A stretch of DNA of 64,000 nucleotides. It comes from Megalobrama amblycephala. Taxonomy: Eukaryota; Chordata; Actinopteri; Cypriniformes; Xenocyprididae. Below, piece after piece: positions 1 through 14,953 of the stretch. The first letter of the stretch is position 1, and every line of letters begins with the position of its first letter. The stretch lies in contig NC_063049.1 of NCBI RefSeq assembly GCF_018812025.1, forward strand, positions 40,723,503 through 40,787,502. The letters run 5' to 3'. Both the position numbers and the translations under genes were made by a program. Under the pieces are notes generated by a model. The model searched no databases. It was not told where the DNA came from and worked only from the letters and a program-made list of their open reading frames with translations.

Positions 1-2067
1 AATAATAAAAAACAAAGAGATGACATCCAAAGTATGTAAGGCAGTACATCTAGATCTCTTTTATTGAATCCAAAAGTTTTTAATTATATTTTGCTACATA
101 TAAAGGTATTTTAAAGATTTTGAAGTGTCAAAAGATCATTCGTTTTAACCGCCCAAAGGCCAATACGGCCATTTCATTTGTGATTAAAATATCTTAAAAT
201 GTAATAAATGTATATATTGTTTATTCTGGCATGATTTTATAACATCATATATCAACATAGTGCAAAATGGTATTAAAATTATGTGTAGAAGTTGTTGCTT
301 TGTTATGAGAAAGAATTTAATTGATGTAATTCAGAGTAACCAATATAAAGGGACCATTTTGGATCAAGACATGTGGTCAATATCATGTGACAGGATGTGA
401 CATCATTCAGACACCTGCAATGGACCACATGGTCATGAAGCAAAGTAACTAACTCTCTTTTAACCATTTGAAAAATTCATGTTTTCACTTGATCATACGC
501 ATGTCCCGAAACATCAGGTCATTCGGTACAACCGCTACAAAACATGGAAAATGTTGTAATATTTTAAAAACTTGTACTAAATATAAAATGTTTGATTGTC
601 CTTTTGCTAGCTAGCTAGATATCAACCTGTTAGCATTGTTTGAAAATATCGTCACACGGTATAACCAAAAGTGTCATTCAGTAAAACCAAAATTTCGATT
701 AAACCGAATGACTTTTTTGATGGACAAATTTTGTCCATCTTGTAAAAAATGACAAAAGCAGTGTTAATTGATTATAAAACCATATAATCTCAGTGTTAAC
801 ACTTAATAAATCTTTAAAATGTATTATATCTCCATTATGTTTTTTTTTACACTTTTAAAAACCTTATTATTCATCAATGACCCATGTATGTTGTGTGTGT
901 GTGTGTGTGTGTGTTTAGCAGTCCAAACTAAATTAACTGCAGAAGTTTAATACGAAGGGTTTCCAACAGACCCTAAGCAATATATGCTGCCTTGCAAACA
1001 CAGTAAAAACAGAAAAACATGCCAACAATGAGCAGAGAAATGAGAGTCTGACACTGAGGGGTTGTACAGAAAAGAAGAGAAAGAAAATCTATAAAGCACA
1101 GACTGCATGTGCTAACTGCGATTTCAAGGAGTCTTTGAGAGAAACCGTCCACCTGTTTAAACACAGGCTGTGCATCTCCTGCGTTACACCACAAAACCCA
1201 TACAGCAGCTGCGGGAGAGCACTCTTACATTGAGAGGACACTGCCGTAATCAACACGGGACAATTACAGAGCCTGTGGATCTGAATAAAGCTCTGAGACT
1301 GCTGAGGGCAGTCTGGATTTGAGTTGTTTACATTTGCATTCATTTGCATGACATTTGTTTAAGACTGATGTTGTGTCCCAACCAGGCGTAGCTTGACAAG
1401 TTTACAGCGTCAAGTAATTTGCCTGTCCACATTGAGAGCGCAAATGATGTGTAGCATGGCGCAATAACAGCCAAAGAGGAAATGTTTATATAAATATGTT
1501 AATATAGAATTATGTGAGGCGGGATTTTGGGCCAATGATTTCATGGTGGGTGGGGCTGAAGAAACCACTCAACTGATAGAATCGAAACTGGTTAAAAAAA
1601 TGCAGATTTACATCAAAGCTTTACTGTTTGTTGCTTTTAATAAAATCATTCTACATGCAAATGTACAACAATTTCCTCTGAGTGACTTATAAAAGGTCAT
1701 TTTTTTTTATATTTAAACCCTTACATGCATATCAGAACAGAATGAATATTAAACCCTGCAAGCTTAAGCTTAAATGAAGTGGCAGCAGTTATTAGTGGTC
1801 ATGCTTTCACATGTTGAAAAGGAAGTTTTGTCCATGCACAGCAGAGGAAATGAGACCAGCATGTTATTGCTAATAAAACCCAGCGTGAGTCTTCTCATGA
1901 GAAACTCAAACCACTGAAGCAGACACGTCTAACCAAAGCACCACTCGTTGCTTTTCACAAAGCTATCTTTCAAGTTCAGATATACAGTAAACTGCTACCG
2001 GCAGCTTAATAATAATGATGCTCCGAGGTTGAAAAACATTCTTATATGAGAGTGTAAGCTCACGTAC
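1..2067 (-). other. cers6 intron 6, partial
   Basis: AT-rich intronic sequence. It contains a (TG)n tract at about 891-914. Short open frames at 973-1349 show no recognised family and no exon-like junctions. I see no further cers6 exon and no defined transposon ends here. Confidence 0.6.
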
Positions 2068-2160
2068 CTTTCTTCTGATGTCTGTGAACTGCGAGAAGAG
2101 CAGCGACAGATAGAAGGACAGCTCCAGTATGTAGTAGTAATGCAAATCCACGGTTAACGG
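2068..2160 (-). CDS. cers6: cers6 exon 6 (residues 173-203, last exon in window)
   Basis: A 93-nt phase-0 exon with a CATAG acceptor and an AGAAAG|GTACGT donor. It encodes [20 protein letters not shown], then [11 protein letters not shown], the second TLC membrane helix and its cytosolic edge. In CERS6 the next residues are the DFG and HH catalytic segment, which is not found between 1 and 2067, so the gene continues outside the window. Confidence 0.95.
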
Positions 2161-2511
2161 CTATGAAAGTCATACACAACATTGTCAGCACAACACAAAA
2201 TCACATTTGCAGTGGCAATAATGAGTATTTTGACAGGGATTCCCAAACTTTTTTTGTATTAAAATATTGAAATTTTAACAACATATGCGCATGTAGGTTA
2301 ATGGTCACATGACATGCAGGTAAATAAAATATTTAAATTATATATATATATTTTTATATTATGTTAAATGAAAAGACTCAATTGTAAATATAATACTTTT
2401 ATTTTAAAATTATTTTTATTTTGTGATTGAATTAATTATTGGGTTTGGGAAACTCCGATTAAGGGCATTAAAAATGTAAGAATGCCATTATTTGATTGTA
2501 TTTGACTACAA

Positions 2512-4044
2512 TGTTAAAGAGTTAGTTCACCCAAAAATGAGAATTCTGTCATCATTTACTCACCCTCATGTCGTTCCAAACCTGTAAGACTTTTGTTCAT
2601 CTTCAGAACACAAATTAAGATATTTTTAATGAAATCTGAGAGATTTTTGTCCCTTCATTGACAGTCTATGCAACTACCACTTTCAAGCCCACTTTTCAAG
2701 ACATCATTAAAGTAATCCATGTCACCCAAGTGTCACATTAGGCTGCAGGGAAGTTCATGACACAGGATAATCGGTGAAATAAACTGAATTTAATAATACA
2801 ACAATGGAAAATAGGCTATTCAGTAGAACACAACCAAAACACATTGATGAGAATGGACAAAGAATTAAAGGATTAGTTCACTTCAGAATTCAAATTTCCT
2901 GATAATTTACTCACCCCCATGTCATCTAAGATGTTTATGTCTTTCTTTATTCAGTCAAAAAGAAATGAAGGTTTTTGAGGAAAACATTCCAGGATTTTTC
3001 TCCATATAGTGGACTTCACTGGGGTTCAACGGGTTGAAGGTCCAAATGTCAGTTTCAGTGCAGCTTCAAAGAGCTCTACATGATCCCAGACGAGGAATAA
3101 GAGTCTTATCTAGAGAAACAATCAGTCATTTTCTAAAAAATAAATAAAATTTATATACTTTTTAACCACAAATGCTCATCTTGCACTGCTCTGCGCCACG
3201 CATTCGGTAATCACGTTGGAAAGATCACGCGTGACGTAGGTGGAAGTACCGTGGTAGGGCAAAAAGCTCATTGTTGTTTTAACTTTTTTTTGTAAAGGGT
3301 GTCTGAATTAGTCTTTGCGCGTTCACTTTGTAAACACTGGATCGGTACTTCCGCCTACATCATGCATGACCTTTCCAACGTGATTACGTAATGTGTGGCG
3401 CATTGCAGAGCAGTGCAAGACGAGCATTTGTGGTTAAAAAGTATATAATTTTTATTTTTTTTAGAAAATGACTGATTGTTTCTCTAGATAAGACTCTTAT
3501 TCCTCGTCTGGGATCATGTAGAGCTCTTTGAAGCTGCACTGAAACTGACATTTGGACCTTCAACCCGTTGAATCCCAGTGAAGTCCACTATATGGAGAAA
3601 AATCCTGGAATGTTTTCCTCAAAAACCTTCATTTCTTTTCAACTGAAAAAAGAAAGACATGAATATCTTGGATGACATGGGGGTGAGTAAATTATCAGGA
3701 AATTTTAATTCTGAAGTGAACTAAGCTTTTAAGGAAAGCTCAGGGTATATAAAGCAGGGAGATAGTAATAAACAGGTGTGGGAACTAATTAACAGCCAGG
3801 GAAACTAACTAGGGAACACAGGAAAACGATGAAACAGAGTGAAAACGTCTTTACTAGCTTTCTGAGGCTTAAAAGTGGCAGTTGCTTAGGCTGTCAATGG
3901 AGGGACAGAAAGCTCTCAGATTTCATTAAAAAGATCTTTATTTGTGTTCCGAAGATCCAAAGAAAATCTTACGGGTTTGGAACGACATGAGCGTGAGTAA
4001 TTAATGACAGAATTTAAATTTTTGGTTGAACTAACCCTTTAAAG
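2512..4044. mobile_element. TTAA-flanked fold-back MITE with a second fold-back nested in it
   Basis: The outer arms begin AGTTAGTTCACCCAAAAATG (from 2520) and end with the reverse complement near 4040, next to TTAA. Inside, at about 2872-3727, a second inverted repeat begins with TTAGTTCACTTCAGAATT and has arms of roughly 370 bp meeting around a loop at about 3240-3340. The outer element has the look of a non-autonomous, palindromic DNA transposon. The inner one interrupts it, so it inserted later. It lies in cers6 intron 5. The superfamily (piggyBac- or Kolobok-like from the TTAA) is inferred, not shown. Confidence 0.75.
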
Positions 4045-4211
4045 TCTTGCCAGGCAAAATGGTTAGTAACTTAAAAGTAGGATCTAAGAATCAGAGAATG
4101 TGGAATATGGTCATACAAAACTAAACTATGACTGTTTTGTCTCAAAAAACCTACTAACATTACATAGTCGGTGAGCGAATCCATTAATAATTATGACTGA
4201 TATAAATGTAC

Positions 4212-4262
4212 CTGATAGGGGTAATTGTACCAGCACTCTCGGGTGTTCCACAGCCACGGGGT
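4212..4262 (-). CDS. cers6: cers6 exon 5 (residues 156-172)
   Basis: A 51-nt phase-0 exon with a TTAAAG acceptor and a TATCAG|GTACAT donor. It encodes [17 protein letters not shown], the strongly conserved lumenal or interhelical loop with aromatic and Cys residues seen in all CERS1-6. Because it is symmetric (phase 0/0), skipping it would keep the frame but remove this motif. Confidence 0.95.
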
Positions 4263-6463
<2,201 letters not shown>

Positions 6464-6555
6464 ACACTGTAGACATAGATATATATATATATACACACAC
6501 ACACCAACCTATATATATATATATATATTAATATACTTGAATGCATTTACCCCCA

Positions 6556-6620
<65 letters not shown>
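6556..6620. repeat. (ATCT)n microsatellite
   Basis: About 16 copies of the tetranucleotide ATCT, preceded by short TA and CA tracts at 6478-6535. Confidence 0.95.
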
Positions 6621-7324
6621 GTCATTTTGCTGCATCTCCATAAACAAAATAATGCATTAAAATCATATCCCACTTCATATAGCAGCATGATAACAAGCTC
6701 CATTTAATTCCATTTGCGATATATTGTGCAGCCCGAGTCTGGAACAACATGATGAGTAAATAATGGCAGTATCTTTATTTCTGTGTGAACTTTCCTTTAA
6801 TTGCTTCATTGAAGAGTCAAAGAAGGGGCCAGTTCTGCCAAACATGTTTGCTTGGAGGGAAATAATCTGCATTATGGATAGACTGATGAATTATGAATAG
6901 ATTTATGAGAGGAAGGGCAGAGAGAGAAAGAGAGTTTATGGATGCTGTCTCTCGGCGCACAGTACGACGCAACAAATAAAATCAAAATCAAGTCAGACCT
7001 GACATCTCTCTAACTTCATCTTGTCTGCATGTTCGCTCCACAAAACCCCCAAGAGATGATGAAAAGCAGTACGAAGAATAACTCTGCATGTGTGCTGCAT
7101 TTTGTAGTCGTGATGCCAAATAAGTAAATAAAAAACGATGACACTCCATCTATTTGATAATGCAGTTAAAAAAGACAAACGTTCTCTGCTCGACAACATC
7201 CTGTCATCCTGGAAACACTAAGACTGAGGGCGATACAAAATAGTGGATGTATCGACATGTCAATCATAAAAGATTCACTGCTTCACATTGACCATCAATT
7301 TTTCAATGAAAAGAGATTGTTTAC

Positions 7325-7382
7325 CTTCTTCAGGAACCGCACACCATATGTAAATATGTACAGGTAAAACGTGAACCTCCAC
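7325..7382 (-). CDS. cers6: cers6 exon 4 (TLC domain start, residues 136-155)
   Basis: A 58-nt exon with an ACAG acceptor and an AAGAAG|GTAAAC donor. It encodes the end of Met136 and then WRFTFYLYIFTYGVRFLKK, the first membrane helix of the TLC (TRAM-LAG1-CLN8) domain. It lies 21.7 kb from exon 3, across the most transposon-rich intron of the window. It is too short for ORF-based detection and was found by continuing the frame of exon 3. Confidence 0.94.
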
Positions 7383-7769
7383 CTGTGAAGAAAACACACA
7401 GAATAGTACATTCAGAAACATGCTGTCAATGTTTTATTTTGCATTATTACTGCATCAAAAGGTCATTTTAAAACAGAAGCGTCAACTCGTACAGAGATGG
7501 GGGAGGTGAACTCTGCGATCAGGTTAACCCCACTCCTCGGGCTGAAGTACTTCAAAAATAATTAGGAATTCAATGTGCAAGATGTCCTATTTCTTACGTC
7601 CTGCTGTTACCGTGACAACATTTCACAGCACATCCTCCATAACAAAGGCAATGCTGGAGATAAAACGCTGACCTGAGCTGATATAACATCATATTCTGGC
7701 CGTTCCCTCCGCAATTACCCCTAAAATGGGTGCAATGAAAGGCAGCGTTTAATGCATAACGGATTTTTT

Positions 7770-8060
7770 TTTTTAACTTATTCTGCAAGGATGCATTAAA
7801 TTGATCAAAAGAGACAGTAAAGACATTTATAATGTTACAAATGCTGTTCTTTTGACCTTTTTATTCATCAAAATATCCTAGGGAAAAATGCATCACAGTT
7901 TCAACAAAAACCTTAAGCAGCACAATTGATTTTAACATTGATAATAATAATAAGAAATATTTCTTGAGCAGCAAATCATCATATTAGAGTGATTTCTGAA
8001 GGATCATGTGACACTGAAGACTGGAGGAATGATGCTGAAAATTCAGCTTTGCTCCTACTT
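7770..8060. mobile_element. truncated MITE of the ACTACCGTTCAAAAG family
   Basis: It shares the internal block with ATTCTGCAAGGATGCATTAA and GGATCATGTGACACTGAAGA with the complete element at 5521-6463, but lacks both termini. Confidence 0.7.
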
Positions 8061-8845
8061 TGCGTTCAACTGTGAACAGATTACACGTTCAACTATGAAT
8101 AGATAGCGTACGAGTAAAAAAACGAAGTATACCCAGGGCTTAAGCTTAGACGCCTCTCGGGGTACAAACAACTAGGGCTTGGCAACAAACTCAAGCTCCT
8201 CTTCTTTTATATCGAAATCCTCCAGTATTTCTCTTTTAAAAAATTCTCACTTTAGACTTCTAATTTATGTCCTGTGTTTTGTTTTGCTCTATCCTCTGCG
8301 CTTCTGCGTTCATCATTACGCCATGCATCTGGTCAGAGGTTACTCTTCTGCCGCAAATCGAGGTGTACGGCCATCCGCCAGAAGCTAGTATATTCTATAA
8401 AGTTTTAAAAATGGATATTTTTCTTACTAAAACCGATCATTTCCCTTTATTAACCCCTTGGAGTCCTTTGGATTACTTTTATGATGGATTGATGCACTTT
8501 TGGGGCTTCAAAATCATGAGCACCATTTACTACCATCATAAAGCTTGGAAGAGCCAAGATATTTTTTAATATAAATCGTATTGTGTTCATCTGAAAGAAG
8601 AACGTAATAAACATTCATTATCAAGAAAGTCATTAAAAAGTTACAAAGTAAAATATCTAGCTTTCGCCAGACTGACGAAGCGTCAGCACTTTTTTCATAA
8701 GTTGAAAACGGAAGGCGTAGGATGTAACAGAAGTGTTTTGAGCTGCGAGATGTGTCTGGCGGAAGCAAGATATTTTACTTTATAACTTGTTAAATATGGA
8801 TATTTTTCTACACAAACGCATCGCTTCGCTTCAGAAGGCCTTTAT
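8060..8845. repeat. dispersed repeat with internal palindrome
   Basis: It contains an inverted pair around 8640-8790 (AAAGTAAAATATCTAGCTTTC against its near-complement ending ATATTTTACTTTATAACTT) and a direct duplication of a block with GGATATTTTTCT followed by CCTTTATTAA (about 8412-8455 and 8800-8845). From memory, this block recurs in cyprinid genomes. The short open frames at 8179-8569 carry no recognised domain. Confidence 0.55.
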
Positions 8846-9515
8846 TAAAGGGTTAGTTCACCCAAAAATGAAAATTCTGTCATTAATTACTCACCCTCAT
8901 GCCGTTCTACACCCTTAAGACCTTCGTTCATCTTCTGAACACAAATTAAGATATTTTAGTTGAAATCCGATGGCTCTGTGAGGCCTCCATAGGGAGCAAT
9001 GACATCCATTAATGCACTAAAAACATATTTAAATCAGTTCATGTGAGTACAGTGGTTCAATATTAATTTTATAAAGCGCAGAGAATATTTTGAGCGCCAA
9101 AAAAAAAACAAAATAACGACTTATTTAGTGATGGCCGATTTCAAAACACTGCTTCATGAAGCTTCGGAGCACAAATGAATCAGTGTATCGAATCTGCTGT
9201 TCGGAGCGCCAAAGTCACGTGATTTCAGCCGTTGGCAGTTTGACACGCGATCTGAATCATGATTCGACACGCTGATTCATTTATGCTCCGAAGCTTCCTG
9301 AAGCAGTGTTTTGAAATCGGCCATCACTTTATAAGTCGTTATTTTGTTTTTTTTGGCGCTCCAAAAATATTCTTGTCGCTTTATAATATTAACATTGAAC
9401 CACTGTACTCACATGAACTGATTTAAATATGTTTTTAGTACATTTATGGATTGAGAGAGGAAGTGTCATTGCTCGCTATGAAGGCCTCACATTTTAAAGT
9501 GAACTAATCCTTTAA
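8845..9515. mobile_element. TTAA-flanked fold-back MITE
   Basis: The ends AGGGTTAGTTCACCCAAAAA and AGTGAACTAATCCTTTAA sit between TTAA sites at 8845-8848 and 9512-9515. The arms are long inverted repeats around a short loop near 9215-9270. The left arm includes GTCACGTGATTTCAGC. It belongs to the same family as the elements at 45182, 59502 and 61644. Confidence 0.85.
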
Positions 9516-9721
9516 AGTCAATTTAATTTCTCATGATATGGCCCCTTTAATAAACTTTAATGTTTGATTTGAAGGACATTTTTATATACTTTGACTAGAT
9601 GTTGAAAGTAAAATCTTGGTCCTGAAGCAAAACCGGTTGAGAAGCACTTCTCTAAAACACAGTCACCCTATTTTCTAAACATGTCTGTATGAGTCACCCT
9701 AAACCAGTTGTTCCACCACAA

Positions 9722-9722
<1 letters not shown>

Positions 9723-9790
<68 letters not shown>
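9723..9790. repeat. (CA)n microsatellite
   Basis: About 34 uninterrupted CA units. Confidence 0.97.
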
Positions 9791-9793
<3 letters not shown>

Positions 9794-9878
9794 CTCTCAC
9801 CAGGCTTTCCAATGCTGATTCATGTAACCTTTTCCCAATCCTTTTGGAGTATTTTTCCAGCTATCAACTTCTTTAAGT

Positions 9879-10057
9879 CTGAAAAAGTTCCACCTTTGAA
9901 TTGAATAATAAGAGGCCTTTGCAGATCTGTAGGAGAGCCTTAAAGAGTGAGTTCTAAGCAGCAACCTTCCGCTCTCTCTCTTGAACCCAACACAGAAGTG
10001 ACTTAAACTGCAATTCATCGACTGGCCACTAGAGACAGGCTTCAAAAGGAGTCAATC
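9879..10057. repeat. 179-bp direct repeat, copy 1 (putative LINE target-site duplication)
   Basis: Reading base by base, this stretch matches 15744-15922 at 177 of 179 positions; the two differences lie together in AAAGAGTGAG versus AAAGGGTGCG. The match starts at CTGAAAAAGTTCC and ends at GTCAATC, after which the sequences diverge completely. The 3' end of the LINE follows directly. Confidence 0.9.
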
Positions 10058-10151
10058 ATTTTCAATCAATCAATTTATTTATTTCCACTGCATCTGTACA
10101 TGTTTACACATACACATATTCACACATGCACATATAGCACAATTTTATATA

Positions 10152-10157
<6 letters not shown>

Positions 10158-10226
<69 letters not shown>
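10158..10226. repeat. (TA)n array, left of the hAT-like insertion
   Basis: TA dinucleotide run of about 68 bp. It continues after the hAT-like element at 11419-11474, followed by (TG)n at 11475-11494 and CATA repeats at about 11500-11530. The two TA runs look like one array split by the insertion. Confidence 0.9.
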
Positions 10227-10227
<1 letters not shown>

Positions 10228-10228
<1 letters not shown>

Positions 10229-11416
10229 GGCTGTCAAAATAACGCGTTAATTTCAATTAATTAATCTGAGAAAAAATAACGCGTTAAAAAAAATAACGCA
10301 GATTAATCCATTCCGTATTGACCTTTGAACCTGGAGCCGTTCTCGTGCGTGCGAGCTCTCTTCTTCTTCAAAGTAAGCACCGTCTTTGCACTCTCTCTAC
10401 CTCACACATAATAATCTAAATCAACTGACACGATGCTAAAAGTTCATAAGACTGAATCCATGTTTCACGAGGCGCGTTCGGAGAATGTTTTTCCTGAATA
10501 ACCGCTGGGTGTGAATAGTGCTCAAAAGAACGTCACCTCATCTTCTCTGACAGCCGCCCTGCACGTGCAGCTGACATAAACCACACTTTCAGTAAACAAA
10601 AAGAAAATCCTATCCAGTGGTGAAGTGTTTTCTGTGTTGACAAATCTTTTGCAATGTCCTAATAACAGTCGCGATTCGCACGCAACGCGTCAACGTCCGC
10701 TAATGTCCAATTCGTGACCTAATGACTCATTTGAACAGATTCATTTTAATGAATCATGACAACAACTGATCTGTCCACACGGTCTATAATGAATCATTTA
10801 CTCGAACAACTCTGAAATGAGAACATATACCCCATTTAGCAAGAGTGGTAGTAAAATTAGCCTTAATAATCCACAATATTTTCAGGTTATTTAAATGACA
10901 ATGTGTAATAAATTAGGCCTACCTATAAAATCAGTTAGTTTAGACTGGAGTGAGGTGAAACCAGAACAAAGCAAGTTGTTGTTAGCTAGGTGCATTCAAT
11001 TGTATATGGTAGAAAATTATATTATTAGTTAATATAACTTCTAAATGCTACTTTTTAATACTTTTCAGGTTTAGCAAAAAAGCATCTTCTCTATTAAATC
11101 TATAAAATCACTATGATGTTTTTTTTTTTTTTTTGCAAAGAGGGCAAGAAAGAATTACAGTGAGAGTGACGGGTACTTTATTGTCAGTATCGGGCTCGCA
11201 GATCACGTGGGTAGGGCACTTTTTACTGTTTGTGTGGATGACCATGTCTGTCACCACTGAAGACCATTTTTGACCCAGGAAAAAACCCTGCATTGATTCA
11301 TTTGAATTGAAATATTTAATACTTTCACAGCAAAAATTATGTATGCGATTAATTTAGATTAATTAATCATAGAGTATGTAATTAATTAGATTAAAATTTT
11401 TAATCGATTGACAGCC

Positions 11417-11417
<1 letters not shown>
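10228..11417. mobile_element. hAT-like non-autonomous element
   Basis: Terminal inverted repeats GGGCTGTCAA at left and TTGACAGCCC at right, each embedded in TTA/TAA and then TA repeats. The subterminal regions are rich in AATTAATTAATC motifs on both sides. It is 1190 bp long with no open frame of transposase type. The flanking TA repeats make the target-site duplication unreadable. Confidence 0.75.
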
Positions 11418-11496
<79 letters not shown>

Positions 11497-12074
11497 CATA
11501 TACATACATACATACATACATACATACACATATAAATGCATATAGGCGTACACATACATACATACACATACCTACATATACACATACATGAATGCATGCA
11601 TGCCCATACATACCCACACATACATATAGCAAGCACCTGCCACGTATATGCATATATGTGCACGCACGTACAGACACCTGCCTAGGTAAGTATTCAACAT
11701 TAACATGTGCATAAGTGCAGATATTATTTCTGATACTGTGGAAAATGGACACTCTAAGAAGCTATGCAGCTTATGGCCGGGGTCCATCACCAAGTGTAAG
11801 CAGATTTTAGATACATTAAGTTGAAATAATAATATAATGGTAGAATAATCATAACTATAAAAAAAAAAAAAAACACAAAAAAAAACAACAATAACAAAAG
11901 AAAAAAAAAAAGAAATAAAAAGTAAATATAATATAAAGGGTCATAATTTTTATGTAGGTCTGGTACAGTAATATGAATATGCAGTTACTCATCATTACAT
12001 CATGTAGGCACTGCATACTTCTCTGCCACATGTACAAGGAGAAATACAATAAAGGTAAAACCTCAGCCGTGATA

Positions 12075-14490
12075 TCAGTCATTACTATAATTTTCCAGCA
12101 GCTTACATTTTAAATTTCTTTTAAATATGGATAGTGAGGCAGACAATTTAATATCATTGTCTAACTCATTCCATATTTGTGGTCCTCTAAACTAGTACAT
12201 TTTAAATTCCTGATTTTCCCTTTTAAAAGAGACTTTTTCCTTGTATCATGTTGGTGCGAAGATGAGTATAGTGGAATAAGTTCAGAGTCTACTGTTTAAT
12301 TTGTGAACAATACTATACATTATACAAGCATTAGGTTATTGTAGGTGGGATATGTATTCTTCCAAATCATATTACAGTAGTTCAGGTGAGGCTCAAACAG
12401 AGATCAACAACGCTTCAAATAGAAGCAAATGTCTGATTTTAAAGAATAAACCAACAATTTTGGATAATTTTTTGACAAGCTCATCAATATGTTTTTTAAA
12501 GTTTAGAGAATAATCTATAAAGATTCCTAAGAATTTGGTCGAGTCTACTTTTTGGATAGCTCTGTCGTCTATCATTATATTTATATTGTAATTTCTGTCA
12601 TCAGTGTCGTCTGTTTGGGCTGAAGACAATATAAGAGGTTTTACTAATATTTAAAGACAATTTGTTGCATTTGAACCATATGTTGACCTTTGCCAATTGC
12701 TCATTTAGACATTTTTCTAGTTGGTCCATATTTTTATGAGATATAAACAAATTTGTGTCATCTGCAAAAAGTATTTTATGAATATCGCTGGAACAAAAAA
12801 CAAAGTCATTAATATAAATTATGAATAAAAGTGGTCCCATAATGGATCCCTGTGCAACCCCAGTTTCAATGCTTTTTGTGTAGGAGTTTAGTCCCTCAAC
12901 ATTCACATATTGCTCTCTTCCACAGATATAACTCCTAAACCACTGGAGTGCTACTCCCCGGACACCATAGTGCATTAGTTTACCAAGCAAAATTTCATGA
13001 TCAATGGTATCGAATGCTTTTGAAAGATCCAGAAAAACACCAATACTATACTCTCCTCTTTCAAAAGCATCATTAATTTTCTCCACAAGGTCTAAAATAG
13101 CCATATACATGGTGCAATATTGATATTATAGGCAAGAGGCTCTGCAATTTCATTTACTATGGCTTTAATAATTATTCTACATATGTTATCAGCACCAACT
13201 GTGTGTGAAGATTTTAATTTGTTTATGATATTTATCACTTTTGTTTTGTAAGTAGGTTTTAGAAAAAATGAATTTATATAATTACCCTGAAGATAATCTT
13301 TATAATTGGCACCCCCTGGTAGACAAATATTTTGAGAAAGATTTTTTCCAACAGAGGAAAAGTAATTATTAAAGATGTCAGATAGATTGACATTACTTGG
13401 TTGATTTTGCACTACAGTGTCAGGGATGACTGAGATTTTATTATTACAGCCGAGTACCTCATTCAACACCTTCCAGGATGCCTTTTGATCCCCTGAAGCA
13501 TTTTTAAATTGAGCAGTAAAATGAATTGTTTATTTGCTCTTAATACTTTTATAAATTTATTTTTATATTTTGCGTATACTGATTTATTGTAGATGTTCGG
13601 ATTTTTAATATATTTTTTTATAGAGCGTATTCTTCTTTCTGATAGACTTTAGGACTTCACGGTTTTGATTGCATTCCATTTTGTTTAATTATTTTTTCAG
13701 GAAAATTTTTATCTATAGAATCATTTATTTCAGATATTAGACAATTATAGGCACAGTCGGGATCTATGGTGTTAAATACTGCGTCCCACCTTTTAGTTTG
13801 AAGGTGTTGTATCAAGTTTGCAAGACTTTTGTGGATGAGAACTTTCACTTTTCTCCTTGTACATAGATTTGGTACTTTTTTGTTCAGATTCATACATTGT
13901 ATAATAGGATAATGGTCTGTAATATCTGAGTATACAACCCCTGATTTATATTCAATACCTTGCATGTTAGTTATGTTATCCAAAGTTGACTGACTTCTCT
14001 CTGTAATTCTAGTATGCTTATTGATAGCTGGGAAAAATGATGTGGAATAAAGGGTATTTATAAAATCTGTTTCAATTGTACTTTCTTTAGACATATCTAT
14101 ATTAAGGTCTCCCATAATGAGACAATTTGTATTGGTTTGGTTGATACGGAATAATCAAGTGGACGGTATATGACTCCGATGATAATACTTTTTGCATTTA
14201 TACTTTTTAGTTCTAAGAATAATGAATCAGAATAACCGTCGTCCAACTTAATATCCGTTCGTTCCTTTACTGAGTATTGAGAATTTACATATAGACATAC
14301 CCCTCCTCCAATTTTACCAAGTCTATTTTTGTAATACAAAGAGTATCCATTCAAATTATAAATATCTAAATACGTATGTGTATTCAGCCAGGTTTCACTA
14401 CAACCTATAATATCAAAGTTATGACCTATGCTAGCGAGCAGTGAGACTAGGTCGTCATGATGCTTTTGAGGCTTCTAATGTTTAAATGCA
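12075..14490 (-). pseudogene. LINE ORF2 remnant (endonuclease + reverse transcriptase)
   Basis: Minus-strand frames, broken by several shifts, read in order as a LINE ORF2. The endonuclease has FDIIGCSETWL (about 14430), GGGVCLYV, IIIGVIYRP, MGDLNIDM (about 14110) and ITDHYPI (about 13910). The reverse transcriptase has [15 protein letters not shown] (about 13030), [18 protein letters not shown] and LFADDTNLF (about 12760). The C-terminal part has FLGIFIDYSLNFKKH (about 12520), EPHLNYCNMIW and FRGPQIWNELDNDIK, ending at a TGA at 12077-12075. The FADD box, SETWL and the C-terminal RGPQIWN motif are typical of CR1/L2/Jockey-type elements. The product would nick target DNA and prime reverse transcription. 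Confidence 0.85.
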
Positions 14491-14953
14491 TCAATGAGAA
14501 GGTAAAATCATGCTTAATATTCACTATATCCTCAGGGTTATAATATTTACAGTTTAGGTTTCCAGAGGTAAGGCAGTGCTGTTCAATTTTTTTCATACTC
14601 ACTGCAACAATTTATGTCTATCAATCCTATGTTAACAATAGTTTCCATAAATATAAGACCAAAACTGTACTATTACATTTCCCTGACCCCTGCGAAAAAA
14701 GAAAATCAAACAACAAAAACATTTGAACTATAACTCTAAATAAACTTGTCTCAAAATCTGTCTCTCGGTTAAATTCCAAATGCATTAATTAATTCCCATA
14801 CCCATAAGTCCCCAAAGAAGTATTTCTCTGTTTATGAAGGCATACTTGTAAACAATAGTAGCTGAAGCAATAGTTATCAGCTGTCCAGAGGACAGTAGGC
14901 AGTCACCAGTCTACTTATACAGCAGAAGAATGAGAGGTGTACATCAAGTAATC

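Noticed and set aside
973..1349. Possible further cers6 exon
   Set aside because: Neither strand gives the expected DFG...LHHLVS segment that should follow exon 6, and no matching splice sites were seen.
8179..8768. Possible small membrane protein genes
   Set aside because: The region is repeat-like with internal palindromes; no domain, junction or codon pattern supports a gene.
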